DNA of 64,000 bases from NCBI GenBank assembly GCA_047967505.1, contig CM106541.1; one strand, 5' to 3'. Below the pieces are notes generated by a model. The model did not search any database. It saw nothing but the letters and a program-made list of their open reading frames with translations, and was not told where the DNA came from. Source of the stretch: Dipteris shenzhenensis (taxonomy: Eukaryota > Polypodiophyta > Polypodiopsida > Gleicheniales). The translations under genes and the position numbers were made by a program. This document shows, piece after piece, positions 22,951 to 34,560 of the stretch (position 1 is the stretch's first letter; every line of letters starts with the position of its first letter).

Positions 22951-24190
22951 AACCAATTTAGCATAATTGATGCCAAACATGAGGTTGAAGGGAGTGAAAA
23001 AGAGAGTCAAGGAAGCCCATCTCCTACAAATTTTGGCAAGTTTTGGAAAGGACCAGGAAGCAGATCCCGGCCACCCTCACAAGGAAGAGTAGAGTAAGCA
23101 AACTAAGCCAAAATGGAAAGAGAAAAAGAAAGAGATGACAAGAAATGATAAAGAGAGGAAAGATGAGGCAATGAAAGAAGGAAAGAATGAAGAGAATACT
23201 AGAGAAACAAAAGAAGGGAGGAAAGACAAGCCAATCAAAGAGGGGACGACAAAGGAAATAAGGGTTACAAATATGCCCAATGAGTTGAGGTCATTCCACC
23301 AAGAAGCCCAACCCGAGAACAAGGACCAAGAATATAAATGAGGTTCTATAACTTCAATAAGGCCAAGGGAGAGAATCCCCAATCCCACATGTATAGAATT
23401 TTTTGAAAATAGTAATGACCGTGCAAATTTATCATGAGTGCTCGATGTACTTCCCCCCCCCACATTCACCAAGAAAGACATCGACTGGTACAAGAAGTAC
23501 CTCAATGGGCAATTCAAGATGTGGGATGACTTGAATGATGAAAAGATTCCAGCACAAGTTTAGCAAGGAGGATGTATTGCTGAAGCTCAACAATCTCCAC
23601 TAACTCAAGGGAAAAGATGTGTATGATCTTGCAACAAGGATGCGGGTGCTCAAACATTAACTCAAGAACACACAAGACTTTTACGCCTAGCTCCAGTACT
23701 TGACCTACACACATGGAGTAATGTACCCAATGAGGATGTATGACAATTTTCTCAATATAGTAGTTGCATTTGAAAAAGGAAACATAGAACCCCGAAGGAG
23801 GAAGAAGACACTTGTTTGAGAAGCAAATACGGGTGAAGAAAAAGAAGACGAAAAGGTGGTGTGACATGAAGTTGGGGGTAATAAACTTTACGCACCTCTT
23901 CACTTCCTACTGCTTTTGAACTCAGTGATAGAGATATTTATCACTCGGAAAGGGACATTAAAAAGAAGTTTTTATACCTAAAGACCACACAATACTTTCC
24001 TCCCTTAGATGAGAATGAAGATGGTAACATCCCAAGTGATGTTGTACTCAAGCATAGGGAGAAGGAAAGGATCAGTAGAGGCCATAATCTCAGCAACCCA
24101 GTCTGTGCCAAAGAGAAGAGTGATATGTTATTGAAAGTAGATCTTACGGCTCAACATGACATGAACTTATATATATTGAGGAGTTTTTAG
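22951..24190 (+). pseudogene. Decayed, highly charged coding-like region, unidentified
   Basis: Plus-strand translation, with stops, gives K/E-rich stretches: an open piece at 23135-23341 (MTRNDKERKDEAMKEGKNEE), then PTFTKKDIDWYKKYLNGQFK near 23460 and SERDIKKKFLYLKTTQYFPP near 23950. The last runs on to about 24190. Their order on one strand suggests a single former gene or element protein. I do not recognise it. Confidence 0.35.
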
Positions 24191-24239
24191 GGGCTGATTG
24201 GGTTGGATGGGTAGGTTTCTGGGAAACATTGCACCTCCT

Positions 24240-24640
24240 TCATAGTAGATACCTTTACAATTAGCTCAAAACACTCTCTAAAATATCATAAGACACAGAG
24301 ACCCATGACTTTCAATAGAGACATGACATCAAATATTCAAACACATATCAAGATGTGTCTTGAAATTGTCTTCGCTCTGATATAAGTTTCGTAAGCAACA
24401 GAGAAGCAGTCGGAAAGATATGGGCAGTTTATTGGATGGGGGTAAAAACTATCTGAAAAAGAAACACTCACAGCATAGGGAGTCATAGATTTTTGTTTTG
24501 ACATTTAATACAATAACTAAATACATAGCATGATGCTTCTTGAAGAGGGCTTCATGCTAATATAAGTTTCATCCAAATCAGACCACCGAGCGAAAAGTTA
24601 TGAGCAAAATATTGACAAGGGGTCAAACTGTCATGAAAAA
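24240..24640. repeat. Imperfect tandem repeat, about 180 bp period
   Basis: GCTCTGATATAAGTTTCxT at about 24374 recurs, diverged, as TGCTAATATAAGTTTCAT at about 24552. Each is preceded by TGACATxxAATA and followed by AGAxxxxCAGxCGxAAAGxTATG and ATATTG or TTTATTG. It may be transposon leader sequence. Confidence 0.45.
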
Positions 24641-25328
24641 CACCTACTCCTTCTACTGGTGCCGACTTGGGAGAATAGTACCTCCATGATTACACTTCAT
24701 AAACGATCCAAGTCCCATAGATGTCACCTAGGAGGAAAGGAAGAGCTCCCTTTGTGGCTTGGGAAATAAATAAACCATGTATGTGCAATGAGTAGCCGAA
24801 TAGACAACACTTTTGAGCACTTTGGAAGAGAAAACAATGGAAAAAGGGAAGAGACACTCAAGACAGAGAACCTAAAGTGACCTTCATTACTAATAGAGTG
24901 AGACTCCACTCTAATACAACTCAAAATACTATAAATACAAGGGAGAAGAAGAGGTTTCATATGTACAAGAGGGAGTGGAAGCTCCAAGACTACTCAGAGA
25001 GAGAGAATGTACTAGAGAGAGATGGACTCAAGAGTCTACATAAGAGAATTTCTACAAGAGGGAAAGAAGGCTTATGGAAGAGGCTTGAGGAGACTAGAGC
25101 TATAGAACATTGTATAGATACATAATTTTAGATACTCCTTAGGGCTTTCTATCCATATACAAGGGAGGTGATCGTGATCAAGTACACATATTGAAATCCC
25201 TTATAACATCACCATGGTTGCTTTGTAGTATAGGTGGAGCAATCATTATCATAATCCATCTTGTCTTGAATAATCTAGATAATTTTAGTGAAATTTTGGC
25301 AAGAGATTCTGTCAAGTTCCATAATTAA
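24641..25328. other. Spacer, nothing recognised
   Basis: Short purine-rich open frames (24877-25125) have no recognisable motif. Confidence 0.4.
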
Positions 25329-25329
25329 G

Positions 25330-25368
<39 letters not shown>
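25329..25368. repeat. (GA)n microsatellite
   Basis: About 20 uninterrupted GA units. Confidence 0.98.
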
Positions 25369-25372
<4 letters not shown>

Positions 25373-25639
25373 AAATAGAATTTCATATTTGAATTTATCT
25401 AGAGAGAGTCTATCCTCATGAAATACTATCTGTACTATGGATGATATTTTACCTTAAGCATGCACTAACCAAAGGTCATTGAAGTCATGCATATTTGATA
25501 GTAGAGATAAAGATGTCCTGAATTCCTGAAATGGAGAGAGGATGTCTTTCATCTCTTCATGTCCTACTCAAGAGCAGGAAGAGTTGGAAATTAGTGAGTG
25601 CATGCACAAAGATCAAATGTATAGTATGTTTATCGATTG

Positions 25640-26130
25640 GATATGCTTTTGGAATGTTAAAACTGTGTAACATCTAATTAGAGAATTATAACCTAAAAAT
25701 GAGAACTCTAGTGGAATCTTCTAAATATTTTCTTTTTTTCATGTGAATTTAACTTTCTTTTAAAAGATGGCCATTTTACACAATGACTTTTGAAGAAAAC
25801 AAAAAAAACATGTTTTTTTAAAATTTTTCTAATAACCTTTTTTTGGAAAATAGGCATGGAAATCTTTCTCTGGAATACCAAAATTGCATAAAATATATAA
25901 TTTCTTAAAACAAATACAATATGGGCCTATGCATCCAATACAAATAAAATAGCCATGGCATAGCACATTTCAAAATCCTAACAAGCTGTAAATTAGATTG
26001 CTTCACAAACATACATATTATTTATCCTACAAAGAATAGTACTCATCTTGCATACATGCCATTGCTTCACAAACATACATGACAATGATCCTACAAAGAA
26101 CATACTTAGTACTCATCCTCTAATCCTACA
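25640..26130 (-). repeat. Dispersed repeat R1, longest copy
   Basis: Read on the minus strand it contains, in order, the segments found at 5318-5600 and 8610-8752. It is about 0.49 kb, AT-rich and non-coding. Within it GCTTCACAAACATAC plus a CTACAAAGAA block is duplicated (about 26000 and 26060). A LINE relic follows directly on the plus strand. Confidence 0.6.
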
Positions 26131-27880
26131 CCCTTCTTCAAAAGGAAGGCCCTGCCAAACCCTTACTCTCTCTTGACAAAGGAAAAGGGAAGCTAGATGA
26201 CTCTCTAGCACTTAACAATGCATTTGATTCCCTAGCAGAGAGTGAAATTGAAGATTGGATAAATAAAAATCAGAATATGGATTTGGATTCTTAGATAGAG
26301 CCAGGCTAGTCAAAGGATTTTGAAGAGGACATCAATAGAGAGGATAAGATGACCTCTTCTAAGATCAGTGAGGAAGACCTAGAAGATGATCAAGACATGG
26401 TGACAGCTATGGAAAAGGATACTGTGGTTCAAGGAAAGACTTTTAATCAAGTGTAAAGCAAGAGAAAGCTCTCTTAAGAATAAAGTGCTTCCCCCCAAAT
26501 CAACAACCCCAATCCCAGGGCCAAAAAGGGAACCAAAAAGAATGTCAAGTAAACCAATAGCCATCCTCTCCCTCAATGTCAAAGGACTCACTGACCCTGG
26601 TAGAGGAGGAGTTAGTTTATTGGATGAGAACCAACAATCTTTCCCCTACTTTCCTTACTTTACAAGAAGTTAAAATCTCTAGACCCTTTCTAGAGAAGAG
26701 ACTTATAGCTATTGATAAGAGAAGGAAATGGTTCTTCACTCAGTATGAGGAGGGAAAGGGTGGTGTAGCAATTGGGATACTCTCTAATTATTCCCATGGA
26801 ATCCTACGGGTTGAATTGGATGCACTAAACAAATGGATTATGCTCAAATGCTCTCTACAGGGTCAACAGTCTTTCACTATGGTTTCTTTATAAGCCCCTA
26901 ACAGTACATAGGACAGAATGGTCAAATGGAAATCAGGGATGTTTTATCGAAGCTATGCTTATATATATTAATATAAAATCTTCGTGAAAGTTTTCAAGAT
27001 CATTTTTTTAGTTTCACAATAAGTAGAGTGTACTACTTTTTTATATTTTTTATTTTGAATTTTGAAGGAAATAATGTAAATCCTAGTGAAACTTTACATT
27101 TTTTTGCATAAAAGTTTCAAATCTTGGCGAATGTTTCAAACATTTATTGTTATTAGGGCATACAAACTTTTGACACCAATATAAAAGTTTATATTCTTAA
27201 TGAAACTAACTTGAAAAAATCATTCCTATTGGGAATCACTACTGTTTGCAAGAAACAAATGTTTTGTGGTGGGATACTTAAACATTGTGGAAAACTCCAC
27301 TAATAGATGGATGGGTAAAGGAACAGTAATCAAAGGCAAGGAATTGACTCTTTGGGAGAATCCGAAAGAAGACCTATGCCTTGTGGACATGGCCATGGAT
27401 GAAAGGTACTTTCACTTGGTCCAATAGCCAAGTTGGAGCCAACAGAAGAGAGGCTAGATTAGATAGGATCTATGCTTCTCAAGAACTAGTAAGGTAGATT
27501 AGCTCTCTTTAGACTCAAGTCTTCTCCTCTCTTTTTGTCTCTGATCACAAGCTAATCCTTCTCAAGTGTGATTTTGGGCCAAGACAAAAAACCACCTCAT
27601 GGTTTAAGGCTGATCCTAAATTCTTTGACCTTAAAAGTGTCCAAGAAGGAGTTAAAGCAATTTGGCTAATGGCCTTCACTGATTCTATCTTAGTCAGTGA
27701 CTCTTGGTGTATAGCATTTGAACAAACCCAAAGACTGCTCAGAAAATCAAGAAAGGATAGAGCCAAAATAAGGGCTAAGCGAATGGACAACATTCAAGAC
27801 ATGATTGTTTCCTTGGAGAACTTAGCTAGACAGGGAGATCCACAGGCCCACCAGGCTGACTTGGTTTTGGCTCTTCTGTG
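26131..27880 (+). pseudogene. LINE non-LTR retrotransposon relic (ORF1 end and endonuclease)
   Basis: An acidic ORF1-like tail (LAESEIEDWINKNQNMDLDS, about 26230) precedes the AP-endonuclease domain of ORF2. KPIAILSLNVKGLTDP (26560) is the usual start, TLQEVKIS (about 26660) carries the catalytic Glu motif, and FTQYEEGKGGVAIGIL follows. After an AT-rich interruption (about 26945-27240) the domain resumes with RREARLDRIYASQELVR (about 27450) and SLFVSDHKLILLKCDFG (catalytic SDH). It continues with AFEQTQRLLRKSRKDRAKIR up to about 27870. Stops and frameshifts are frequent, and no RT domain follows. Confidence 0.85.
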
Positions 27881-28301
27881 TGGTCTGCTTGGTTGGAGAA
27901 ATAGGGCCAAGGTTCATTATATCTACGAGCCCCACCAAATACTTTCTGTTGTTGTGGCTTCTTTAATCTCTCCATCTCCTCTCTTTTCCTTTCTTGCTCC
28001 CCTTGTTGGTCTAGATGCTCCATGCTAGGACCCCATGGAGGAGGGAGGGGCAGTTGATCACGATTAAATGGACTATTTTGTCCCTCTTGGGAGACCTCTC
28101 TACTTCTATGGTTAGTTGTGTAGAAGGACTGAGAGGACCCGTGATCGTGTTTGGATCCTTCATCATGCTAGGGTTCCTCATGGTGCTGAGACCCTTGGGA
28201 TCCCCCATGAGAGTTGGATGGTGGGGACTCACGTTGTTGGGACTCTTGATGATGAGAACCGCCTTCAAATCCCTCTGCTGATCATTGCCCTCTGAGGCCA
28301 T
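27881..28301 (-). pseudogene. Proline/glutamine-rich gag-like fragment
   Basis: Minus-strand frames 28301-28011 and 28023-27826 give low-complexity, charged text such as MEHLDQQGEQERKREEMERL and KKPQQQKVFGGARR. This resembles a retroelement gag linker. There is no conserved domain, so the call is weak. Confidence 0.3.
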
Positions 28302-28819
28302 GGAGTTGTGAGGAGGAGAGTAGGTAGCATTTAAATGGCATCAAGTGGGTCTAGCAGTTTGTTTAACTCATGTCATAGAAATAGGGAATTTTAGGGTTTT
28401 GAAGTACTTTATATAGTTTTTTTAAAAGCACTTTAGGGTTTTTTGAGTGTACCTCCTCCCCCCTAGTCTTTTGTCGCCAGTTCGGTAATACTTAATCTTC
28501 ACTACCCTCCCTCCCAACCCCCTCACCCCTCCATCTTGCCATGTCACACATGCAATTCTATAATTTTTAAACAAATTTGTGAATTTTGGAATCTTTAATT
28601 GACTCAAAATAGTGTTAACTTTATTCATTAAACATTTTACATTTGGGATTCTCTTAGGACCCAACGCCTTCCTTGTCTAACTCTATGTTGCAACCAAAGC
28701 ATAACCCCTTGGCTCCCTATTGAGGACTTCCAAGCAGCACATCTCCTTGTCTTCTTGACATGTTGAATCGCTTTTGCAAGACTTGATACCTCTACCTTAT
28801 CGCGCTTGAGAATCCTAGC
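28302..28819. other. Spacer, nothing recognised
   Basis: No supported gene or repeat. Confidence 0.4.
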
Positions 28820-29960
28820 CTCTAGACATCTATAAAATCAGTCAAACATTTTGTGTAGTGCATTGCTTCACGCGATACCACCCCCATGCTTATATTCTTC
28901 AAGTATGTTGCCTTTGCTCTGTAGTGTGATTTCTCCATTCCTTGAGTATTCCAAATGGACAGAGTGCCCCATTGCTCCACAAACCATGGTGCATGTGCGT
29001 AAAGAATATGCTGTAAAGAAAAACATTGTATTAGAAACATAAACTGACTCAAGTTTAAAGCACAAAATTTCACCTAAGGAGGATTACCATGTAATGTGTA
29101 ATATGTGACTCCGCCCATGCTTCTACCATCAATGATATGAATTCTCCCAATGCTGTCTTGAATCTCTCATAATAAAGCTCATCTATTTAAGCAACTTTAT
29201 AAATGCATCAATCTTTGTCCACAGTTTTGCTCTCAAAGTAGCAATTTGCAGATGTGAAGCTTGATTTGTAGTACACACACAAAGCTTTCCAGTACTCCCA
29301 ACCTAGGGTGCTTTGAGCCAATGTATTTCTTTATCAGCATTGTTGTTGGACAAGAATCTCCTTACCTTTCCTCCACCCATGGACACTTTAGCAGGAAGAT
29401 CTTATGTCTTTCTTGATGGTTTCTTGTCCTGCTTAAGCTTCACATTGCCTCCATGAAGTCCCATTAGTGAGAGTAGTTCTTCATCTTTTGCAATGCATTG
29501 TGCAAATACTTGCTATGGCCTCCAATTCCAACCATAAACTAGATGGAGATAGAGTAACTTATCAAGTATATGTAGTTCAGCATGGAAAGTACACATGTGT
29601 ACCCGCTCCAATGGAATTGGTAGAATGGGGTCCCACTTAGGATCCTTTTTGTGATGATTAGGGGCTGCACTTTGGTTGCAAGAAAGGATGCCATTTTTCC
29701 ACTATAGGCTTCCCTTTTGTGTCTTCTGAGAGTGGGTGCAATACAAGCATGTCCATTTTGCATCTGCACCTGTATCACAACCATACAAGCACTTGAGGGT
29801 CTTTAAATCACCAACTAGATGCCATTCAACTTGAAATGTTCTATGCCCATCCACTATTAATGTTTGCCCTACTTCTTGTCTTTGAATAATCGACGGGATG
29901 CCGATTCTCTCCTTTGGCCAGGTCCTTTTTCTTGAGGTTGTGGTCAAACCACTTTTTACG
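28820..29960 (-). pseudogene. Unidentified spliced transposase-like gene, decayed copy 2
   Basis: Minus-strand order: VEWHLVGDLKTLKCLYGCDT (about 29825), a pair of cysteines in WTCLYCTHSQ (about 29750), WDFMEA (about 29460), WAESHITHYM (ending 29088), an intron (29087-29011), then QHILYAHAPWFVEQWGTLSI (from 29013). The intron starts GTAATC, ends TTTACAG and is phase 0 after the ATG codon of HYM. It sits at the same place as in copy 1 (13730-14780). The region between is broken by stops. The right end abuts the gypsy integrase at about 29955. The biochemical role is unknown; transposase is an inference from repetition and motif style. Confidence 0.6.
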
Positions 29961-30640
29961 TCAGGCCTTTTCTACTTAGAGAGAGAAGGCTACATGTAAC
30001 TTGTCTCTTCTAACTTTTTGAGGTCGACTAGCCATTCAGCTAGCGCATTTTCTATGAGTCTTTCTTTCATGGCAAGACAGAGATACTCCATTGGCATTAC
30101 TACCTCCATCCCAAAGGCTAACTTGAAGGGGGTACAATGTGTTACCACTTTTTAGTTGGTCCTGTAGGCCCATGACATTGCTATGAGCTTATGCTCCCAG
30201 TCAGTATGACTGGCTTCTACCATACATGTGATGACCTTACAGTATGTTTTGTTGGAGCTTTTGTCCAAGCCATTTGCTCTGGGGTAGTATGGTGTTGACT
30301 TCCTATGAATGACCATAAACTCACTCATCAGAATTACTATGGTTTTGTTGAGAAAGTGAGTCCCTCGATTGCTGACTAACTCCAAAGAACATCCAAACCA
30401 CGTAATGACTTGTTCATATAAGAATTTGGCAATGGATCTTGCATCAGTCTTAACCATGGCTCTTCCTTCTACCGACTTGGTGAAGTAGTCAGTGGCCAGG
30501 ATGATGTATCATGCCTCGGTCCCCTTAGCTGCAAGGCTTATGGGACCAATGAAATCGATGCCCCATTTTCGAAGGGTTGGTCAGCTAGAATTCTAATCAA
30601 GGGCATCATGTCTGCCTTGTGTGGGATTTGGATACGCTGA
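29961..30640 (-). pseudogene. Gypsy integrase
   Basis: The core contains ARSIAKFLYEQVITWFGCSL, ELVSNRGTHFLNK (the D---G-F motif, with N for the usual D) and STPYYPRANGLDKSSNKT (usually P-ANG-vE--N). After TNWEHKL-type text it continues as TPFKLAFGMEVVMPMEYL near 30110. The second catalytic acid and the Glu are altered. It ends abruptly near 29960, where transposase-like copy 2 begins. Confidence 0.88.
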
Positions 30641-31127
30641 CAGGGGTTGCATCATTTAATATATTCGGCCGTGTCTCCAAAGAGCATTGACTACCAAAGA
30701 CCATCTTGCAGCACTTTACGTGCTGTAACATCAGTGGCAAAATTACCTCCTACGATTCTTGATTGGGCTTCTTCAAGCACCTCGATGCATTCGTGTTCAC
30801 ACACGCATCTTCGCAGTATGCCATCCTTGCCCATGCAGTATAGTTGGCGTGCTATCAGCTAATATGGTGATTCATCCTTAATGATTTTATGGGCTTATCC
30901 TACTTAAGGTCTTGGCCTAGGGGTAGTCTGTTGGCCAAGTAGTGGCCGATGTCGACAGCCCATTCGAGAATGACATCAAGGAAGAAGAGAGAAGCATCAG
31001 GGAGATCATCTTCTACTCCCATTGGGGCCTCACCATTCGAGATCCTTGATAGGTGGTTGGCTAGAACATGGGTTTTGCCCTTACACACAGCGACTGTGAA
31101 GTCAAATTCTAGCAGGATCAGGATGCG

Positions 31128-31484
31128 TCACGTTATGCATGGTTTATTGACCAAGTATGGCAACGCTTGATGGTCCAGGAAGAAGAAAAACTTGTTAGCT
31201 AACAAGTAGTGCCTGAACTTCTTTACTGCATAGACTATGGCAAGAGCTTCCCTCTCAGTGGTGGTGTAGTTAACCTCGGCCTCATTTAGTTGATGGCTCG
31301 CGAAGTATATCAAGTAATCTAAATTATGCTCCCGGAGTTGGGCTAACACACATCCAATGGCAAAGTTAGATGCATAAATGTGGACATGGAATATCAAATT
31401 CCAGTCGCGTGACCTCAACACTGGTCTAGTGGCTAGATCTAGTTTCAGGGTTTCAAAGGATGTTTGGCATTCTTCGGTCCCCAC
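31128..31484 (-). pseudogene. Gypsy RNase H
   Basis: SFETLKLDLATRPVLRSRDW then FHVHIYASNFAIGCVLAQ, YFASHQLNEAEVNYTTTERE and ALAIVYAVKKFRHYLLANKF are all classic gypsy RNase H. The first catalytic D (usually -VD-SD-A-G) reads IYASNFAIG, so it appears lost. Confidence 0.9.
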
Positions 31485-32200
31485 TCAAAGAATACTAGCA
31501 GTTTATATAATGGGTGGGCTATGTTCACATAGAATAAGATGAATCTTTGATAATAGTGTGTATGGCTAGTAAATCGTTGGACTCCCTTGGCATTGGTGGG
31601 AGGCGGTAACTCCAAGATGAGTTTGATTTTATTGTGGTCCGTAAAGATTCCATTCCGAGACACTATGTGGCCTAGGATGACACCATGTTTGACCCAAAAC
31701 TGGCACTTAAGGGGGTTGAGGGATATGCGGTATAAGCGGCACTTCTTGAGGATGAGCTTGAGATACTTCAGGTGGTCATCTCATTTTAAGTTCACATAGA
31801 TATTGTTCCACAAAGTCCCTTAGATATTCCTTGAATACCATAATCATCATATGTTGGAAGGTAGCAGGGGCATTGACTACTACAAATATCATCACCCTGG
31901 CTACTTATACACCCCATTCAGTTGCAAAGGCAATCTTATGTTAATCTTTGGGGGCAATCAACACTTGGTTGTAACCTAAAAATCCATCTAGAAAGCTATA
32001 TGCTTCCTTTTGGGCTAACCTTTCTAGAACATGTTCTGTGAATGGCAAGGGGGGGTGGTCATGCCTTGTGGCAGCATTAACGTTTTCCAAATCTACGCAT
32101 ACTCTAATTTTTTCATTTTTCTTTAGGACTATCACAATAAGTGATACCCAGTCCATATGCTCGATCTCATATATGAATCATGCATCTATGAGTTTCTAGA
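31445..32200 (-). pseudogene. Gypsy reverse transcriptase
   Basis: IRVCVDLENVNAATRHDHPP (fingers) and KEAYSFLDGFLGYNQVLIAP (usual Y-SFLDG--GYNQI) at 32156-31941, then a heavily broken palm. The thumb/connection follows at 31663-31445: NKIKLILELPPPTNAKGVQR then HYYQRFI. The YxDD motif is not recoverable. Confidence 0.88.
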
Positions 32201-33008
32201 TTTCTTCCCTCACTATGAGTGTGTATTTAGGATTCATAGGGTAGGGGCATTGCCGTAACAGCCTAGCATCATCCATCAAGGGGATTGTATGCTGCACTAC
32301 AGCAGTAGGTACCCCTTTCATGTCCTTATACTTCCAAGCCATGTAGTCCTTATATTCCTGTAGGAGAGCTATTAAGGCATGCTCCTCATTGGGTTGAGGT
32401 CATCGGTGACAAACACGAGTTATGGGTCCTACCCTTCCAAGGCTAGGTTTACCTCTTTGATCAAGACCAGTCCATCATACCCTTGAGAACAACCATCCTC
32501 TCAAAATCTTTTGGCATGTTGGTATAAGATCTTACAATCTTGAATAGTATAGGCCTTGTAATGGGCTAGTACCTGCTGTAGGTCTTCCTTATCCTCAATC
32601 TCCTTCTCTTTTTCTGCCTTGTAGTGGCGTTTTTGGCCTTATCCTTGCCTTTGGATACAGGGGATTTGGGACCTGAAGGGGGCTCTTCCATTGTACGTAT
32701 AGAGCCAATGGGGGTGATTACCCTACTTATCCTTTTTTCCCAGTTAGAGGAGAACTCGTGGTGAGCAGTCGTGGCACCTATGTAGGACAGCTAGTGAAGA
32801 TCTGATTTTACCCTTACAGTTCCTTGCTTTCCTCTCGAGGTTTGAGCATGTTAAACATCCTTAGGGAAACCACCGGGTCAGACCCTCTAGCTCTCGGGTG
32901 GTGATCTAAAACCCTGCTCTTTCTGGGACATCTATGTTGGCTAAGATGCGCATCCAGTTCTGCGAGAATTTTGGCTCGAAGAGAGGTGCATACCAGAAGT
33001 CATCACTC
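32201..33008 (-). pseudogene. Gypsy protease to RT linker
   Basis: Minus-strand text DDFWYAPLFEPKFSQNWMRI starts at the copia B boundary. It continues, with stops, through a K/E-rich stretch (KGKDKAKNATTRQKKEKEIE) to DDLNPMRSMP near 32240. It belongs to the same polyprotein as the protease beyond copia B. Confidence 0.7.
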
Positions 33009-33178
33009 TGAGAGTGCTCTCAACAGAAGCAAGAACGGAAGAGGGAGAAAGAGAGACAGAGAGCCACACAAGTTTTGGTGGGTGCAGAACCCCCTAATCT
33101 TCTTTTTCATTCATTTATATATGTGTTTGAGTATTATACATAACCGGGGTAAAGGCACAGTGACCTTTAACCCCCACA
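33009..33178 (-). repeat. Copia B 3' LTR
   Basis: 170 bp; partner at 37428-37597. On the minus strand it contains CATATATAAATG, a good TATA box. Confidence 0.93.
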
Positions 33179-33189
33179 ACCTCCCACTT

Positions 33190-34560
33190 AAAGAACAATG
33201 TGCCTTTAAGGAAGAACAACCAGTGAGCATACTATCCAATGCCCATCAATACACGATAATACTCAAATCGCTGACCAGGTAGACTCTTCGTCAGCATATC
33301 TATAGGGTTATCATCTGTATGAACCTTGACAAGCTCTATGCGCTTATCCTCAAGTACCTCCCTGATGAAATGGTACCTGACCTCAATGTGTTTGGTCTTT
33401 GCATGAAAGACCGGATTCCGTGCTAGCTAAACAGCACTCATGGAATCACTATGCAATGTTAGTACACTTGTATGAATCCCCAAATCTCCCACTAGCCGAT
33501 CAAGCCATATAGCCTCCTTGCAATCCTCTGTGGCTACAACATACTCAGCCTCTGTGGTAGACAAAGCAATGCACTTCTATGCGCGAGACATCCACGACAC
33601 TGTACCACCTGCAAAGGTGAACACATAACCAGAAGTGGATCTCCTACTATCCACATGCCCTGCATAGTCTGAATCTATGTACCCAAGTACATGCATGTCT
33701 CCTCTACCAAAGCAGATGCATATCTCCTTGGTACCCTTCATGTACCTCATGATGCACTTAATTGCCTCCCAATGCCTCTTTCCTAGATTAGCCATATACC
33801 GGCTAACAAGTCCCACTGCAAATGCAATGTCTGGTCTGGTAGCTATCATAGTATACATAAGACTCCCAACTGTTGATGCATAAGGAACCTTGGCCATCAT
33901 GGCCCTTTCCTCATCTGATTTGGGACTATCTGTATGACTTAGTTTCACATATGGAGGCCATGGAGTACTCACTGTCTTCCCCCCCTCCATATTAAAACGC
34001 TGCAATACTTTTGTAACATACTCTTTTTGTGAAAGCCAAAGGAGTTTCCTACTCCGATCACACGTGATGCGCATACCAAGAATATGACCTACAAGTCCCA
34101 AATCCTTCATATCAAAGGCCTCATGCAATTCGGCCTTTAATGCATCTAGCTCATAAGTATTCTTGCTAGCCAATAGCATATCATTCACATATAGTGCTAA
34201 TATTATCAGGCTATTATCCTTAGCCCTTTTAGTGTAGAGGCAATGATCAATTTTACTCCTTCTAAAACCCTGGGACCAAATGAAAGCATCAAACTTCTGA
34301 TACCATTCTCTAGGCGCTTGCTTAAGACCATAGAGACTCTTCTTCAGCTTGCAAACTAAATGCTCTTTGCCCTTTTCTTCAAAGCCTTCCGGCTGCACCA
34401 TGTAAATTTCCTCATGCAAATCCCCATGCAAGAAAGCTGTCTTGACATCCATCTACATAAGCTCCATATCCTCTGATGCCATAGTCCAAGCATGCATCTA
34501 ATTGTGGTCATCTTCACAACTAGAGAGAATATCTCATCAAACTCCACACCCTTCTTTTGC
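33190..34560 (-). pseudogene. Copia B reverse transcriptase and RNase H
   Basis: A long frame (34452-33577) covers MDVKTAFLHGDLHEEIYMVQ, KKSLYGLKQAPREWYQKFDA, ALYVNDMLLAS and RNase H YIDSDYAGHVDSRRSTSGYV. The RT active site is YVND, not YVDD. A stop after SWMSRA is followed by ALSTTEAEYVVATEDCKEAI and KHIEVRYHFIREVLEDKRIE down to about 33260. The upstream RT start (KALPYKWVYKIKVTGDDVLR) is in the preceding frame, with a shift near 34450. Confidence 0.92.
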
